Below, piece by piece: positions 1 through 11,445 of a stretch of DNA of 64,000 nt. A program made the translations under genes and the position numbers. Below the pieces are notes generated by a model. That model saw only the letters and a program-made list of their open reading frames with translations, did no database searches and was not told where the DNA came from. Source of the DNA: Gonapodya sp. JEL0774 (Eukaryota > Monoblepharomycota > Monoblepharidomycetes > Monoblepharidales > Gonapodyaceae); contig JADIIX010000004.1 in the NCBI GenBank assembly GCA_027604505.1, positions 1 through 64,000 on the forward strand, written 5' to 3'. The stretch's first letter is position 1. Each line of letters begins with the position of its first letter.

Positions 1-1275
1 TCCTCCTCGTAGCTCTCCTTGATGAGACGGTACTCTTCCTTGACCTCTGGGGAGCTCTCGGGTTGCTGCCAGATCCAAGCGATGGTCTTGAGTGCCTCAT
101 CGTCACGACCAAGGTTGACGAGCCACCGGGGAGAGAAGGGCATGAAGATCATGGCGAAGAGGAGGAACAGACCGGGGGCAGCCTGGAGACCAAGAGCGAC
201 ACGCCAGAGCTGGTCGTTGAAGGAGTCGATGGTCTTGGCCAGGACGGCGTTGATGATGTTGGCGGCGGCGATACCGATGGTGATCTGGAGAAGTAGGGAG
301 TGATCGGAACGTGTGGATATGGACTTGGATCACAACTGACCATGCAAACAAGGACTCACCATGAGTTGCTGAACGGCGGTGATACTTCCACGGTACGGCT
401 GTGATGCGAGTTTGCGTGAGAAACCGGATGATCGGGATCCGAGGCAACGACAGACGAGACTCTAGAAACTTGCCGTAGGTGACACTTCGGCAATGTACAG
501 GGGGACAGTACCGGAGAGAATCCCAACGGAGAATCCACAGAAGAAACTGAATGAAGACGGTGGAAAGAAAGTTGGTGATCCCGGGCTTTTTCGGTGAAAA
601 GTTGCACCAAAGACGATCGATACCCACCGGCCGGCGAACAGGAAGGAAACGTTCTGGGCCAATCCTTGCAGGATACCTCCGAGACCGAAGAGGAGAGCAC
701 CGAGAGCAATACTGTAGCGACGTCCGACGTACTGCGAGTCGGCGAGATACGTGACAGCAGCGGCACCGGGAATGCAGCTGGAGCGGATGTGACAGGGATT
801 TCATCGGTCAACTTTTGTCACGAGTACGACGCTTCCTATTTGAACTGCACACGGTAAACTCACCCTGCGAGGAAGAGAATGACAATGTTTCCAGAGAGAT
901 CATCGGCGCCCGGCAAGTCCCTAAGAGTTCCGTTGGAGTTGCGAATGGCAGTGGAAAGACTGCGCCGCCGCGGGAACGTCGTGGTGGTTGAGGGTGACAA
1001 GTCCAGGTGAGAACAACTCTCGTTTCACAGATCGCGTATTTCTGAGAGTTGACTCACCCAAAGAAGACACGGAAGGAGTCCATTTGCAGGACCTGGTTGA
1101 TGATACCGATCTCATAACCGAAGAGGAATCCACCCACGGCGGACGTGCTGGTTCGCGAATGGACGGGTGTGAGATTGATTGGATGTCCCCCTCCCTCTCA
1201 TCCGACGGACAGACCAAGAACAAGCACGAGAAGCGAGACGACGTACAAGGCGATAAACCAGACACGAAGATTCAT
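1..1275 (-). CDS. MFS sugar (hexose-type) transporter, N-terminal half, cut by window edge
   Basis: Major facilitator sugar/H+ symporter of the plasma membrane. Exons (minus strand): 1275-1247, 1147-1058, 959-864, 777-628, 546-474, 398-360, 284-1; all phases agree. The start ATG at 1275 opens the first membrane segment (MNLRVWFIA), followed by GGFLFGYEIG, the family GR[RK] signature (YVGRRYS), the second-half lead LYIAEVSPTPYRG and ITIGIAAANIINAV. The end of the first six-helix bundle plus central loop is present (PFSPRWLVNLGRDDEA); the C-terminal half lies outside the window. The intron 473-399 starts with GC (ACG|GCAAGT), a GC-AG intron. A second, complete paralogue lies at 25013-27813. Substrate cannot be told from sequence; hexose is inferred from family. 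Confidence 0.9.
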
Positions 1276-1355
1276 GGTTGCGAACTGTGACTGGTGGATT
1301 GTGCTCGTGGGTTGTGGAATTGAATGTGTCCTGAATAGGGCGGATCGCCGGCGGG

Positions 1356-1362
1356 CTTTATA
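1356..1362 (-). promoter_or_regulatory. TATA-box candidate for the sugar transporter
   Basis: TATAAAG on the minus strand, about 80 bp upstream of the ATG at 1275. Position and sequence suit a core promoter; not proven. Confidence 0.4.
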
Positions 1363-1375
1363 CTCTGGAGAATCT

Positions 1376-2950
1376 TAGAATGCTTTTTTGTCCACGCTGG
1401 ATCCTTTCACAGACATTTTTGGAGTCTGAGCTGGAATGCATCTGGGGTGGGGAGCCTCTTGCCAGGGAGCACACAGCCAGGGTTCATTTCGGGGGACACA
1501 AACCTTTACCTTGAGCCACCACAGAATTGATTTCGCCAGGACGACGGATCGCGGTTTTGCTTTCTAATTCTGTGCGTAGCCCTGAGTTTATCAAGTCCGT
1601 AGTGACCCGTCCACCCCAATCCGCCGCAGTTGTATATTTTGTTGCCCCTCAGTCGCCACCCCCTTGCCGCGATGAGGAGCGAAGCTCACCACGGCACCTC
1701 TCCCCAACTCAGGCTCTCATGTGTGCAGTTCTGGGAGACGCTTAGGTTACAGAGGGAGTACAGTGGTGGAAGAATGGGCGGGTGTGATGGAAAATGGGGG
1801 AAATGCATCTCGCCTTGACGCTCTGCATCATTAGCCGGTCTCAGCATGAAAGTTGCATCAGCCCTCAACTGCACTGGGCGTATTCGCCGTCACCGGACGG
1901 AGAACGCTGGCGCTTTCTAAACCGTATACACTCATTTGTGTTATCCATCAATCTGAGAATAACACCAGAAAGAAGCGGCCTGATTATCGGCACCTCGTGC
2001 ATGATCGACTCCATCCCTTCGTCGGGGGTCTCATCGACAAATGTGGCGTGGCCGATAGTCCACCTGTTCGCGAGATGTGTTCCCCTGCGATTGAACAGTG
2101 ATCTCTCGCAACGTGAGACAAGAGTAGCCAACCTCCGAATTTGCGAAATGGACAAGTTCTTCAAGTTGATGTAAAGGACTTTCATCAGCTGTCATAAAAT
2201 GGTAAAGATCCGTACAACTGCTCGAACAAATAAGTGTCACCATCTGCCTCCCTCCTCGGTGATAACAAAAGTTCATAAACGCAAAGGCAACGGCCGTCAC
2301 ACTCTATGTATTATGCAAACATAACTAACATGGACATTCTCCACCAGCTACTGTGTGTGGCCTTGCGAGCGTCTCCCATACGGAATGCACTGGTGTGTGG
2401 AATTGGAGAGTTCTCATTGTTGTACTTTCTCCATTTCAAATTCATTTATATCTCACCGACTTCTGATGCGTCAGGCTCGCGGCAGTTCGAATAATTTTTG
2501 TGGGTTTGAGACTTCACGCATTCAACCATCATCCTGAGGTTAACATTTGCAAAGGCGCTGCAGAGACAAATCGACGGAGTCCACGGATTTGGCTCCGCAA
2601 CTTTTGTGTTGGGTAGAATGAGCTCTCACGCACATCGATGCTCGACCCCCTCTTTCGGCACTTGAAAGCGACCTCTCGAGGGGGCGCATCTTCGGCGAAA
2701 GACATCATGAATTGCTCGTCAAGCTCACATGGGAAGGTTTCAAACAAAGGATTCAAGCTTCTAGTTACAGTGGGTTTACTTTGGTCACGGTGTGGCCTTT
2801 GTGATCAACTGCAATTGTCTTCAAGTTGCTTGTTTTCCCTTCTCTCACTGCTTCTCGAGGATTTTCTTCCCATCACGACCTGCGATTGGGCAGGGAGGAA
2901 GTGTGGTCCATACTCTTCCCCGAGCTCGAAGCTCCTCGTGGGCTATTAAG
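1376..2950. other. Intergenic, no gene supported
   Basis: About 1.6 kb between divergent genes. Only short overlapping open frames without family signatures or sensible splice structure were seen. It should contain the promoters of the transporter (minus) and the SET gene (plus). Confidence 0.6.
1442..1452. promoter_or_regulatory. Possible Mig1/CreA-type GC sites upstream of the transporter
   Basis: Two overlapping SYGGRG matches (CTGGGG, GTGGGG) lie about 170 bp upstream of the transporter ATG. Glucose repressors of the Mig1/CreA family bind such sites and commonly control sugar transporters, but the motif is short and occurs by chance. Confidence 0.2.
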
Positions 2951-5900
2951 ATGCTCCAAACCTCCGCAGTGTCGCGGCAGGCTGATGAGCCCGCAGAAAG
3001 GTCACAGCCGGATAGATGGAAGGGAAAGGCGAAGGAGCAAATGTCAGATCGTGCCTCGGACGCTTCAGCGATAGCCAATCGCTCGTCCGCTGAACTGGGC
3101 CATCCGAGGATGTCACCAGCTCTGAGAATAGCGTACTCCAAATATATGACTGTGAGTGACCCGATTTCGCTATCATACTGACTTGGACTACTTAATAGTG
3201 TACTGCTCATCGACCAGTGGAAGCGGCGCTCTCCAATCGACAAGCAGTCCCCATTCGCTCCACAACACAACACTCTGCCAAAAGATGTGCAAATGTTTGC
3301 AATGATAAATCCACAAAAACTCTCGCGAGAAGCTATGGAGACTTTGAAACGTGTGTAACTGAGTATTTGTGAACTTGCATCATGGTCTGGAGTTATAAAA
3401 TTCCTCACCCGAACCAGGGAACATCGAACCCCGCAGTGGTGATCATAAGCGCGCTCGAAGCAACACGAAGCAGAATCAGACAGTAAATTTGAGTGAACCC
3501 ACCAGAGTTAATGCCGCTCTTCTATCCAAGATCCTGTTGAAGCACTTCCATGGATCCAGGTATGCCTTCTTACAACCACTTCCTGTGCTTCCCTGACAAT
3601 TGCCATATATCTATTTGGAGAACAGCTGGTCAGCCTCTCCAACCAAGGCCATGGAACTCACTTTCAACCACAGACCCTTTCCTTTTTCTAAGAAGACAGA
3701 GGTGGCTTTTGCAGAAGATGATGACCCCAGAGTAGTGGATGGGGTGAAATGCAAAGTGATCGCTACAGACTCAATTTCGCAGGGTGAGATTCTTGGGATA
3801 TATGACGGCTCCAGCCTCTTCTACTTCGAGCACGTGAGATCTCTTTCGAATACGCTGGCAGCCTTTGCACGAACGCTCTTCTGAAGCGTCTTGTGACCCC
3901 CAGAAGCGACAAATTCATCCGTTGAATCGACGCCTCCGAGAATCCCTTACGGTGGAGATTTCGTTGCCTCCAGTGTTCTGCACTCCAGACGGGCGGCTTA
4001 ATCTTCGCGCCCCGTTCCTTCCTTCTGACTTCGCCGAGCAATGTGGATTCCATCGCTCTGCTTTAACAGCAGAAATCCCGCAGTACGTTGTTGATGGGAG
4101 CACGGCTGATCCAACCTCTCCGAGCTATTGGACCACACAGTTGAATGACTGTCGGTGAGTCAAGAGGTTTATGATTCTTACTTAATGAATTTTTTGATTC
4201 AGGCCTTATGTTTTCAGAGTCGGTGAAGTTTGGAAAGAAGCGAGAGACTCCTCTCGTGACATGAAAGAAAACGCACAGATTATTGAAACTCACATATATG
4301 GATTTCCATTTCTTTTCGTTGTTGCGCTGAAAGACATCGTACCTGGTGATGAACTTTTGATTGACTACAGTGAGTCTACTGCGCTAGTCATGATCCAAGT
4401 TTACAACCTTATCAGTCTGCCCTGTTCGTATTCCTGTCTGCACTGAAAGGTGACGGCTATTGGCGTGAAATGCAAGCTATTCATCGCCATGATGCGACTC
4501 TGAGCGAACTTGCCAGACGTGATGGTGATCGCTGCCTCACTAACGCAAAAGCCTTCGAGAACTCATTGGATCCAGTGAGGCACCTCCTCCAGCGCTACGG
4601 TGACACTCCTGCACAACGAGGAGGAATCCCGGTTCAGTTTCGCGAAGCAGCAAAGGAATTAGTGCGCGATGTGGAGAACATGGTGAAGGATATGATGGGG
4701 AAGGCAGGTACAAAGCTTGACCAGTGGAGAGAGGACATGGAAGACATCACTGGTGGCTCATGGAAAGACAATCAGACTACAAAAAGTGAGTTCTTGACAA
4801 CAGACGGACTACTTAGCGTTGTGTTTCAGCGTGGATCGTTTTAGGTTTGAGACCCATATCACTATTAGAACAAGGGTCCGAAGCCGTGACTGATGCCGCC
4901 GCTGCTCAGGCGTCAGATCCTCCCAGTATCTTGAGCCTTCTTTCGACTGACAATTTGAGTTTGCCTGGACACATGGATGATACTGTTGACATGCCATCCG
5001 ACGAAGACGATGATTCGTCCGACCTTCTGATTACCGATTCGGAAGAGGAACCTCTGAAGGAAGGGAACTCAGATGCAGAGGCAGTGTCTCGCGATCCTGA
5101 GATAGCCGAGTTACAAAATTCCTCGCGACTGCCTTCGGAGATGGCCCCGTGCCCTGCATTCTTTGGCGAACATGCCCATGATCCAGCTCTAGGGCGAGCA
5201 GTAAGAGATGACTCTACCAGACACAATTCTGCTGACACTGTTACTTCACTTGCTCCTTTTGGTACGTGATCTCTATATTTTCGTGATCAAGCTACACTGG
5301 TGATGACATTTTCCCGGGTCTTGCAGGCCACCCACACTGGCCACGAAAACGCAAGCGCTCCGAGCAAAGAGTTGGAACGTTGGTTGATACAGATTTTCAC
5401 GCAAAACGCTCCTCGCCATCACCATCCACCGTCATCATTTATCAGCCAACTGACCCCTCTGCTCTTGTTGTGGATTCCGAGAATTCTAATCTTCGTGCGG
5501 GCGACACAAGGGCGGAGTTCTCGAGAATTGCATCGCAGCCTCATAAGTCACCCTCTTTGAACGCGCACGCCGCACCACTGTCGCGAGATGGACGTTCAGC
5601 TGAAATGAACGGCGCTACGTCGGTACCCAACTCGTCTCCTGATACTGAAACGAATGCGTCGGAGGTGGAACAACTGGAGCCTGGATTTCTTCAACATGCC
5701 AACAATGTGAATGACGACAAAATTATTGATGTTGACGCACTGCCAGAGAATGAGGAACAGGGCGCCCTTGGTCAGTCTCCAGGTGACTGTGCGTTGACAT
5801 GTGCAGAAAGTCGGTCAGCTGCAGTCTCACGTGAAGGAAATGAAGCGCACGCCTCAATCCTCCCCATCAGCTCTCAGAGATTTCTCAGTCAGGTGTCCAT

Positions 5901-5997
5901 TAGCGATTCTCTTCTTCCTTCGTCGCGATTCACAGCAAGACCACAGCCTTTCCCGTTTCTTGTGCAAGAGGATGGTGTCATAGTCCTGGATGATTGA
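2951..5997 (+). CDS. SET-domain protein, putative lysine methyltransferase
   Basis: Nine exons: 2951-3151, 3218-3350, 3418-3559, 3626-3833, 3904-4154, 4203-4369, 4450-4795 (donor read at 4786, so exon end 4785), 4845-5261, 5327-5997; about 841 aa with consistent phases. Residues roughly 175-367 form a SET domain: IATDSISQGEILGIYDG at its start and GFPFLFVVALKDIVPGDELLIDYS at its end. The usual NHSCxPN stretch is changed to LNDCRPYV, so catalytic competence is uncertain. After SET comes a helical acidic region, a DEDDDSSD tract, and a Ser-rich tail with a basic PRKRKR nuclear signal near the start of the last exon, ending VIVLDD. Fungal nuclear methyltransferase or chromatin reader is inferred; the substrate is unknown. 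Confidence 0.75.
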
Positions 5998-6636
5998 AAA
6001 TACTCACCTGTAAATATCTCAACGTTGACATGCTTGAACAATATAATAGCAGATACATAAAATTCTATCGGCCAGGCATCACGAGGATCAGCGAACGAAC
6101 AGTTGTTATGCAATCATCCGTCTACACAACTTTTCTTTCGTCTCGGTGGATAAAGCTAGACGCTAATATGTTAGAGTCCTGTTGTCGGTGAACCAAAAGT
6201 GCTCTGCGAAATGAAGAGTGCCAAAAACGTCCATGAGGAGTGACAGAACATCCATTTCCAAAACGGGCACAATTTTCATGACCCGAACCGTCTAGAAACA
6301 GATACTCAAGAACATTTTCTCACTTGCTAAATATGATATCATTAATGAAGTATTAACAATTATCTAGAATTTGTACTCAGAATACACAAGAGACCAAACG
6401 CCACGTCGAGGGAACATACAAGAAAGGCCAGTGCATGCAAAAACAAATTAAACTCTTCTCAGTGCCTGTTGGTGCGGCTTCGTTCGGAAATCCAGCCTGT
6501 TTTCTTCCAGAATAACGCCCTGGGTTGAGGTGGTGCAGGGATTGGGAGGCCTCTTGGAACCATTTCCTGGATCGAGACAAAACTTGTTTGACGGCATCGG
6601 AGGAAGAGCAGAAGCAACCGAGGGCGAGGAGCTGCA
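5998..6636 (+). other. Intergenic, 3' end of SET gene and cyclin promoter
   Basis: About 640 bp, AT-rich in places. No coding exon supported. Confidence 0.5.
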
Positions 6637-8183
6637 ATGGCTGATATAAACCCCAACTCTTTGTTTGACGAGGAGGTGAGTTCAGTCAAGTTTGGGTTTG
6701 CGATCCCTCACCTGTTCACAGTTCTCGATTGTACCGATTTGGACGCACCAAACGCGTTGGAACCATACATGCTATATGCAAATCACTTGATTTGTGATTC
6801 TCCAGTGCCAGTTCAGTCCCCTCCCTCACTATATATCCCTGCAACCGGAGATAACTGCTGAGAGTGAGGATTCTGTTGGCGAAGGAGTTAAAACCCGCTG
6901 AATACACGCTCAAAACTATTAATATTTCTAGTGCGATTTGTACTCGTGGAATGGCTTGCAGGTAAGTGGAGCTGCCTCCCAAGCTTCTTGTCGCATTTCC
7001 CTCTGTACGCAAAAGTTGAGCCATATCGTTTTTCACTCAGACATCGCCAACGAGTACAAACAATGCTCCACTACCCTCCACCGTTCCATAGATTTGCTGG
7101 ATCGGTACCTCTCTTTGCGCAGAGTTCCTCGACGAGAACTCCAAGTCGTTGGCATCGTGGCTCTCTGGATTGCATCCAAGTTCGAAGAGTCGCCGAAGCG
7201 AGTTATTTCTATTAGCGTGGTCGAGGACCTGTGCTGTCAGTGGTATACACGTAGTGACCTCCGGCAGATGGAGATAACCATGCTCACGACGTTGGACTTT
7301 GTTGTCGACCGACCCACGGCTGACATTTTCGTGCACACATTTGCTGCGAAGCTGGGCTTGCTGGACTCAGTCCTGCACTGTCAACTGGAACCGGGAGAAA
7401 TCGCGCGCGCCCGACAAATCCGGAGAAGAGAGGAAATCAAGTTGTGGGACATTTTAGAAATGGCTCTGAGTCTGGCCAAAACTGCCTTGCTTTACGAGGA
7501 GTTCATCGGTAGTCTTCGCTCTACGATTGCATTGGCTTCTTTGCAAATAGCAGGAAGCGCATTCGGACTGGGTCTATCTGTGCGTGAGGCTGTCTCCGGC
7601 CCCTTCTGCATGTTCTCCCGGTCTTATCATACCTTTTGTTCTGCCCAGCAACCATTTGCGGATCCTGCCGTTGTAGCCCAAGTATCTTCTAAACTGTCTG
7701 TCATACAGCGAAGCCAGCATTCCATACCTCACGCCACACTTCCCGAACCTTTGTCACCCGCAACCACCAATCCAAGCGATCCTGCATCCCCATCTCGCGG
7801 ATCTCGTCGTCTTTCGAGTGATTTCTCGACTGTATCAAGCATGTCGAGCATGCTGTGAGTACGATTAGGGGTGAGAGGGAGGAGGGTGGCGCAGATGGGC
7901 ATCATGTCTGATCACTCTGTTATGCACGCCCCATGCATTCAGACTCGACGTACCGCAGCCTGCACGTCAGTCTCATCGAAGACGTCACTCTTGGTTTATG
8001 GGGCATCAGCCCTCTCCATCGGCCCGCCCAATAGACCCTGGAGAAGCGGTACCAGGCTCTGGACTGCAGGGAATGGACACCACGTATGCACCTCTCAGTC
8101 CGCCTCCAACACCACAGGAATGGCAAATTGCAGGAACGTGGAAACCCAGCTTGCCCAGATCGGGGGGATACCGAGGTCGGTGA
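6637..8183 (+). CDS. Cyclin, A/B-type cyclin box
   Basis: Regulatory subunit of a cyclin-dependent kinase (inferred from the cyclin fold). Exons 6637-6675, 6806-6863, 6932-6961, 7041-7854, 7943-8183; about 393 aa. The small exons 2 and 3 are needed to build the cyclin signature: QPEITAEM then RFVLVEWLADIANEY, the classical MRxxLVxWL helix. It continues TLHRSIDLLDRYLSL, VGIVALWIASKFEE and MLTTLDFVVDRPTADIFV, the two ends of the first cyclin fold; a divergent second fold follows. The tail is Pro/Ser-rich (APLSPPPTPQEW), with S/TP sites that suit CDK control. A 69-nt segment 7580-7648 has good splice sites but is also open in frame, so it may be a facultative intron. No destruction box was recognised. 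Confidence 0.85.
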
Positions 8184-8581
8184 GACGGTGGTGGGCGATG
8201 ATGACCTGCGCGTAGCCGCCGGCGGCGCCGCATGGTGGATACGAACTTAGTTGGACAGTGCTTTCGCCTCACTTTTGACTGACTCTTGGACTTTTGGTGC
8301 CTCTGCATGCACCGGTATTGCGATGTGGGGTCAGCAACACCGCGCCTACGGACAATTTTGTGTACCATTACTCACTTAACCCCCAGCTTAATTTGACACG
8401 GTGCTGCATCTCTAGATATGTATATTGTTTCGAATCGCAGCGGTATGAAGGACAGAAGGATATTTTAGTACTGTTTGTTGCACAGCCAGAGTCGAAGGCC
8501 ACACGCACACATGTATATGAGTTTCATGTTCCCAGCATCTTTTATTCATCCTGAAACCAAGAAATCCAAGTGAATCTGGAC
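8184..8581 (+). other. Intergenic, nothing recognised
   Basis: About 400 bp between two plus-strand genes; no supported coding or RNA feature. Confidence 0.5.
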
Positions 8582-9796
8582 ATGACCACACCCGGAGATG
8601 CAGTGGGACGGCTTATGGCTCTCCTCAGTCCCCCAAGCGATGGATCCGTGCCTCTCGCATGGATGAGAAGTACGGCCCACGAGCTCACGCATTCCTGGCT
8701 CCTGACTGTTGCGTCAACCTCCAAGTCAGAGCAGGGTGATAGTTCCACTCTCCATCTCTTTCGACTGGCCGAACTTGAATTCTATTGGAACCACCCCACC
8801 GACCACCCCGACCCATTCTCACACAAAAACCCTGACCAAGCTCTTCCCATGCGATGGTATTTCCATAAGCAAGGCCGATCGTTCCGAGGTGGAACATGGA
8901 AGGGGTTAGATATCACTTTCGGAGGTTCCCGTTGCGGCGCTGTGGACGAAACTTCTGACGCAAGTGGTGTGGATAGCGCGGTAGGAAGCACTTGGTTCGG
9001 TGGTATCCTCATTCGATCACTTGAGGCTTACGGGACAATCGAATTCGGGGTTGGGGGGGTTGCACCATCGTTCACAACCACACCTACCGTTTCACAGTCT
9101 CTTGTCGAAGGTCCCTCTACGTGTGTCGAACATCTTCTCGACATTTTGAAATCGCGTTCGGTTCAGCATTTGGTGGACACCTATCTATCAGGCCACAATC
9201 CTCCAATGATACAAGTCTCATATCCGTCCCCACATTCTCTCATGCTCCTTCCCACTTCGTCGTTTCAGGCGTACTCTATGGCCTCACCACCCCATGTGAC
9301 TCTTACTTCAGGGCCACGAGTTGGGCTCACTCTCCCGGCCTCAAAATCCGAGAGTGACAGCCTACTCCTCTTGCGCGCTCGGTACCTGAGCGCTCCGTAC
9401 CGTTTTCTTCTGCGTCCCGCAGCAACTAAGAAAGGGCGCCCTCACGTCGCATTGGGAGCCATGTGGAGCAGGAGCATGGATCTTGATGTGCCGGCATGTG
9501 TGAAGCATACCGTACCCATTGTAGGTGGGCACTCTGGGACTCTAAAAGCCTGGTTTGAAGCATTCGCTGAAGCCCGTTCAAGAGCCAGAGGTAAACAACT
9601 TGTCGATCAGAGTGGGGAGCCAGATTTGAGCGATCGGGAAGAGCAGAAACCGTTGAAGAAGAAAAGGAAGTTGGACGTGGGGCTATCAGTAGTGAGAAAT
9701 TTCGTAGGCAAGCCACCATCGAGGGGTATTGATGTGTGTGAGATGATTGGAGCCTGTGTCGGCGCTGTGGAATACGAGGATTTGCATGCAGACTGA
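8582..9796 (+). CDS. Conserved-looking uncharacterised protein, distantly resembling alkyladenine glycosylase fold
   Basis: Single uninterrupted frame of 404 aa; the first ATG is at 8582 (MTTPGDAVG). I do not recognise the family with certainty. The order ELEFYWN, DPFSHKNPDQALP, WYFH, FRGGTWKGLDITFGG, then GGILIRSLEAYG recalls the ExEAY / SH / VLxRALEP layout of 3-methyladenine DNA glycosylases (AAG/MPG), and the C-terminal half has RYLSAPYRFLLRP. This is a resemblance in layout only. A basic KKKRK patch near residue 363 could be a nuclear signal, which would fit a DNA repair or nuclear role. It is intronless, unlike most neighbours. Function should be treated as unknown. Confidence 0.7.
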   Translation: MTTPGDAVGRLMALLSPPSDGSVPLAWMRSTAHELTHSWLLTVASTSKSEQGDSSTLHLFRLAELEFYWNHPTDHPDPFSHKNPDQALPMRWYFHKQGRSFRGGTWKGLDITFGGSRCGAVDETSDASGVDSAVGSTWFGGILIRSLEAYGTIEFGVGGVAPSFTTTPTVSQSLVEGPSTCVEHLLDILKSRSVQHLVDTYLSGHNPPMIQVSYPSPHSLMLLPTSSFQAYSMASPPHVTLTSGPRVGLTLPASKSESDSLLLLRARYLSAPYRFLLRPAATKKGRPHVALGAMWSRSMDLDVPACVKHTVPIVGGHSGTLKAWFEAFAEARSRARGKQLVDQSGEPDLSDREEQKPLKKKRKLDVGLSVVRNFVGKPPSRGIDVCEMIGACVGAVEYEDLHAD

Positions 9797-10024
9797 AAAT
9801 TAAGTGTTGTAGTCAAATGAAACAATGCTTGCTGATTATGTGCTGCTTTTGCTGATTTATGGTGCCAGAAAGGTGCGAAGGGTGGAGGGGGACGCTCACC
9901 CGAAGCGCGTGACCACAGAGCTCTCTCTCTGGTCTGTGATCGGTGATAAGACCACGAAAGGTCACAAGGACTTTTGCATTTAAAAACCGACAGGGAATCG
10001 CATTCCGCTCTTGTCATTTGCTTC

Positions 10025-10979
10025 ATGGCTTCAGTCGCCCCTGCGCTTGCTCTCCTGCCTGCTGCGCTCTCTCGCATTCCTTCCTCTCCAATTCAGATCC
10101 CATCCCGTTGCACCTCCAACGCTGGAGACAACCCTGACGAAACACTGTCATCACAAGACTCTGACGACGACGACGATTCTAGCCAGTCAAGTGCTCCTGC
10201 AAGACCGCCGGCTATTTGTGAAACCTCTGGCTCCGAGCACCCCGGCACCCTCCCGATTCCACCCCAAACTAAAACACCCACGGAGAGACAGGAAACCACT
10301 GTCGCAGATTCACAAGTTCTCTCAACTCTCTCCCAGTCAATGCCGCCTCAACCCGACATAGCGATGTCGCAACCAAAACAAGACAATTCATCTTCCTCAT
10401 CCTCTTCATCTGCACCTCCGAAAGTCAGTGCTCTCACAACCTCTGCATCTTCTTCCTCGGGTATCACTTCTGGACATGGGCTTGGACTCGGCTACCGGAG
10501 AGTGGCTGAACATTCCCCTGGATCCGATGAGCTCATCGACCTAACCGAGTCGGAAGATTATGTGAAAAGCTGCGTTGAAACACACGGTTTGTTTCATGAA
10601 GAGACATTTCTTTTTGGTTGATTCGACGTAAATAAGTTTCTGATATTTGATCGTCCCACATGCAGCTTTTCTATGGCATGAAGACCTCTTCTTCCGTGAA
10701 AGTCCCCGTGCCCGCCGAACCTACCTCTCTGCATCCTCAGGTAACGCAGGTGACCCTCTTGGACGTTTTTTGGTGTCGTCCCGAACACCCCCAGCTCAAA
10801 ACTTCGGGCCACCGCCTGGTCGTTCCAGGTCAGGAACACCCGAGTCAGGTATCACACCTGGGTCAAAGAGTGAAATGAGTCCCGGAAAGAGAAAGAAAGA
10901 AGCGGAGGTGAGGGAGTTGGAGTATGGCGTGTGGGAGATTCGTTTCGACGATTTGGAAGAAGAGATGGAGCATCGGTGA
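10025..10979 (+). CDS. Uncharacterised Ser-rich acidic protein
   Basis: Two exons, 10025-10586 and 10666-10979, phase 1 junction, 291 aa. No known domain. The N-terminal two thirds are disordered and low complexity: SDDDDDSSQSS, a run of eight Ser, and many SQ/SP dipeptides. A short acidic stretch SDELIDLTESEDYV has the shape of a SUMO-interaction motif (IDLT followed by acidic residues). Exon 2 encodes FLWHEDLFFRES and ends with a better ordered, charged helix (EYGVWEIRFDDLEEEMEHR). A nuclear regulatory protein is a guess only. Confidence 0.6.
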
Positions 10980-11445
10980 CCAAGTGTTGCATTGAACTCA
11001 AAATGAAAGTCTTGTGCGTGAACTTTGGATACGTGTTTGGTTTTTGGACTTGATGTGGTGACTTCGATAGAGTCATATGTAGCGACTCGAGTCCATCAAA
11101 TTTTAAGATCTGTCAGTCAGACCGACGCGATTTTGCTGGAATTCTACCAAACCATTCCATTCTTGTCTATCATTAGGAGAGAGAAATCAGAGTTCCATCA
11201 ATTGTACAAATGTGAGAATCCAGTATCCCAATCCACATCTCTCCTTTAGCGCAAGATTAACTTTGGGGTGTGCGCTCAAGTTGCCAGTTAAGTCGCACAT
11301 GCACAGAAAGGTGAGAACTTTGACGGAACCCCGGTGTTCTGAGTCGACTCGCCTGCCTGTGGATTGGAAGTTTTAGAGTGACAGAAAGGGGGGAAAAGAT
11401 TTTTCGGCTAACATATATGTGAACACGTTTAGGCACTTAATCCAG
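10980..11445. other. Intergenic between convergent genes
   Basis: About 465 bp between the stop at 10979 (plus) and the stop at 11446 (minus). No feature seen. Confidence 0.5.

Noticed and set aside
2845-3408. Minus-strand open frame of 187 codons
   Set aside because: Antisense to the first SET-gene exons, whose phases and splice sites fit; treated as a shadow.
7015-7040. Cyclin read straight through the GTAAGT at 6962
   Set aside because: Read-through is open but loses the MRFVLVEWLADIANEY signature, which requires the 6962-7040 intron.
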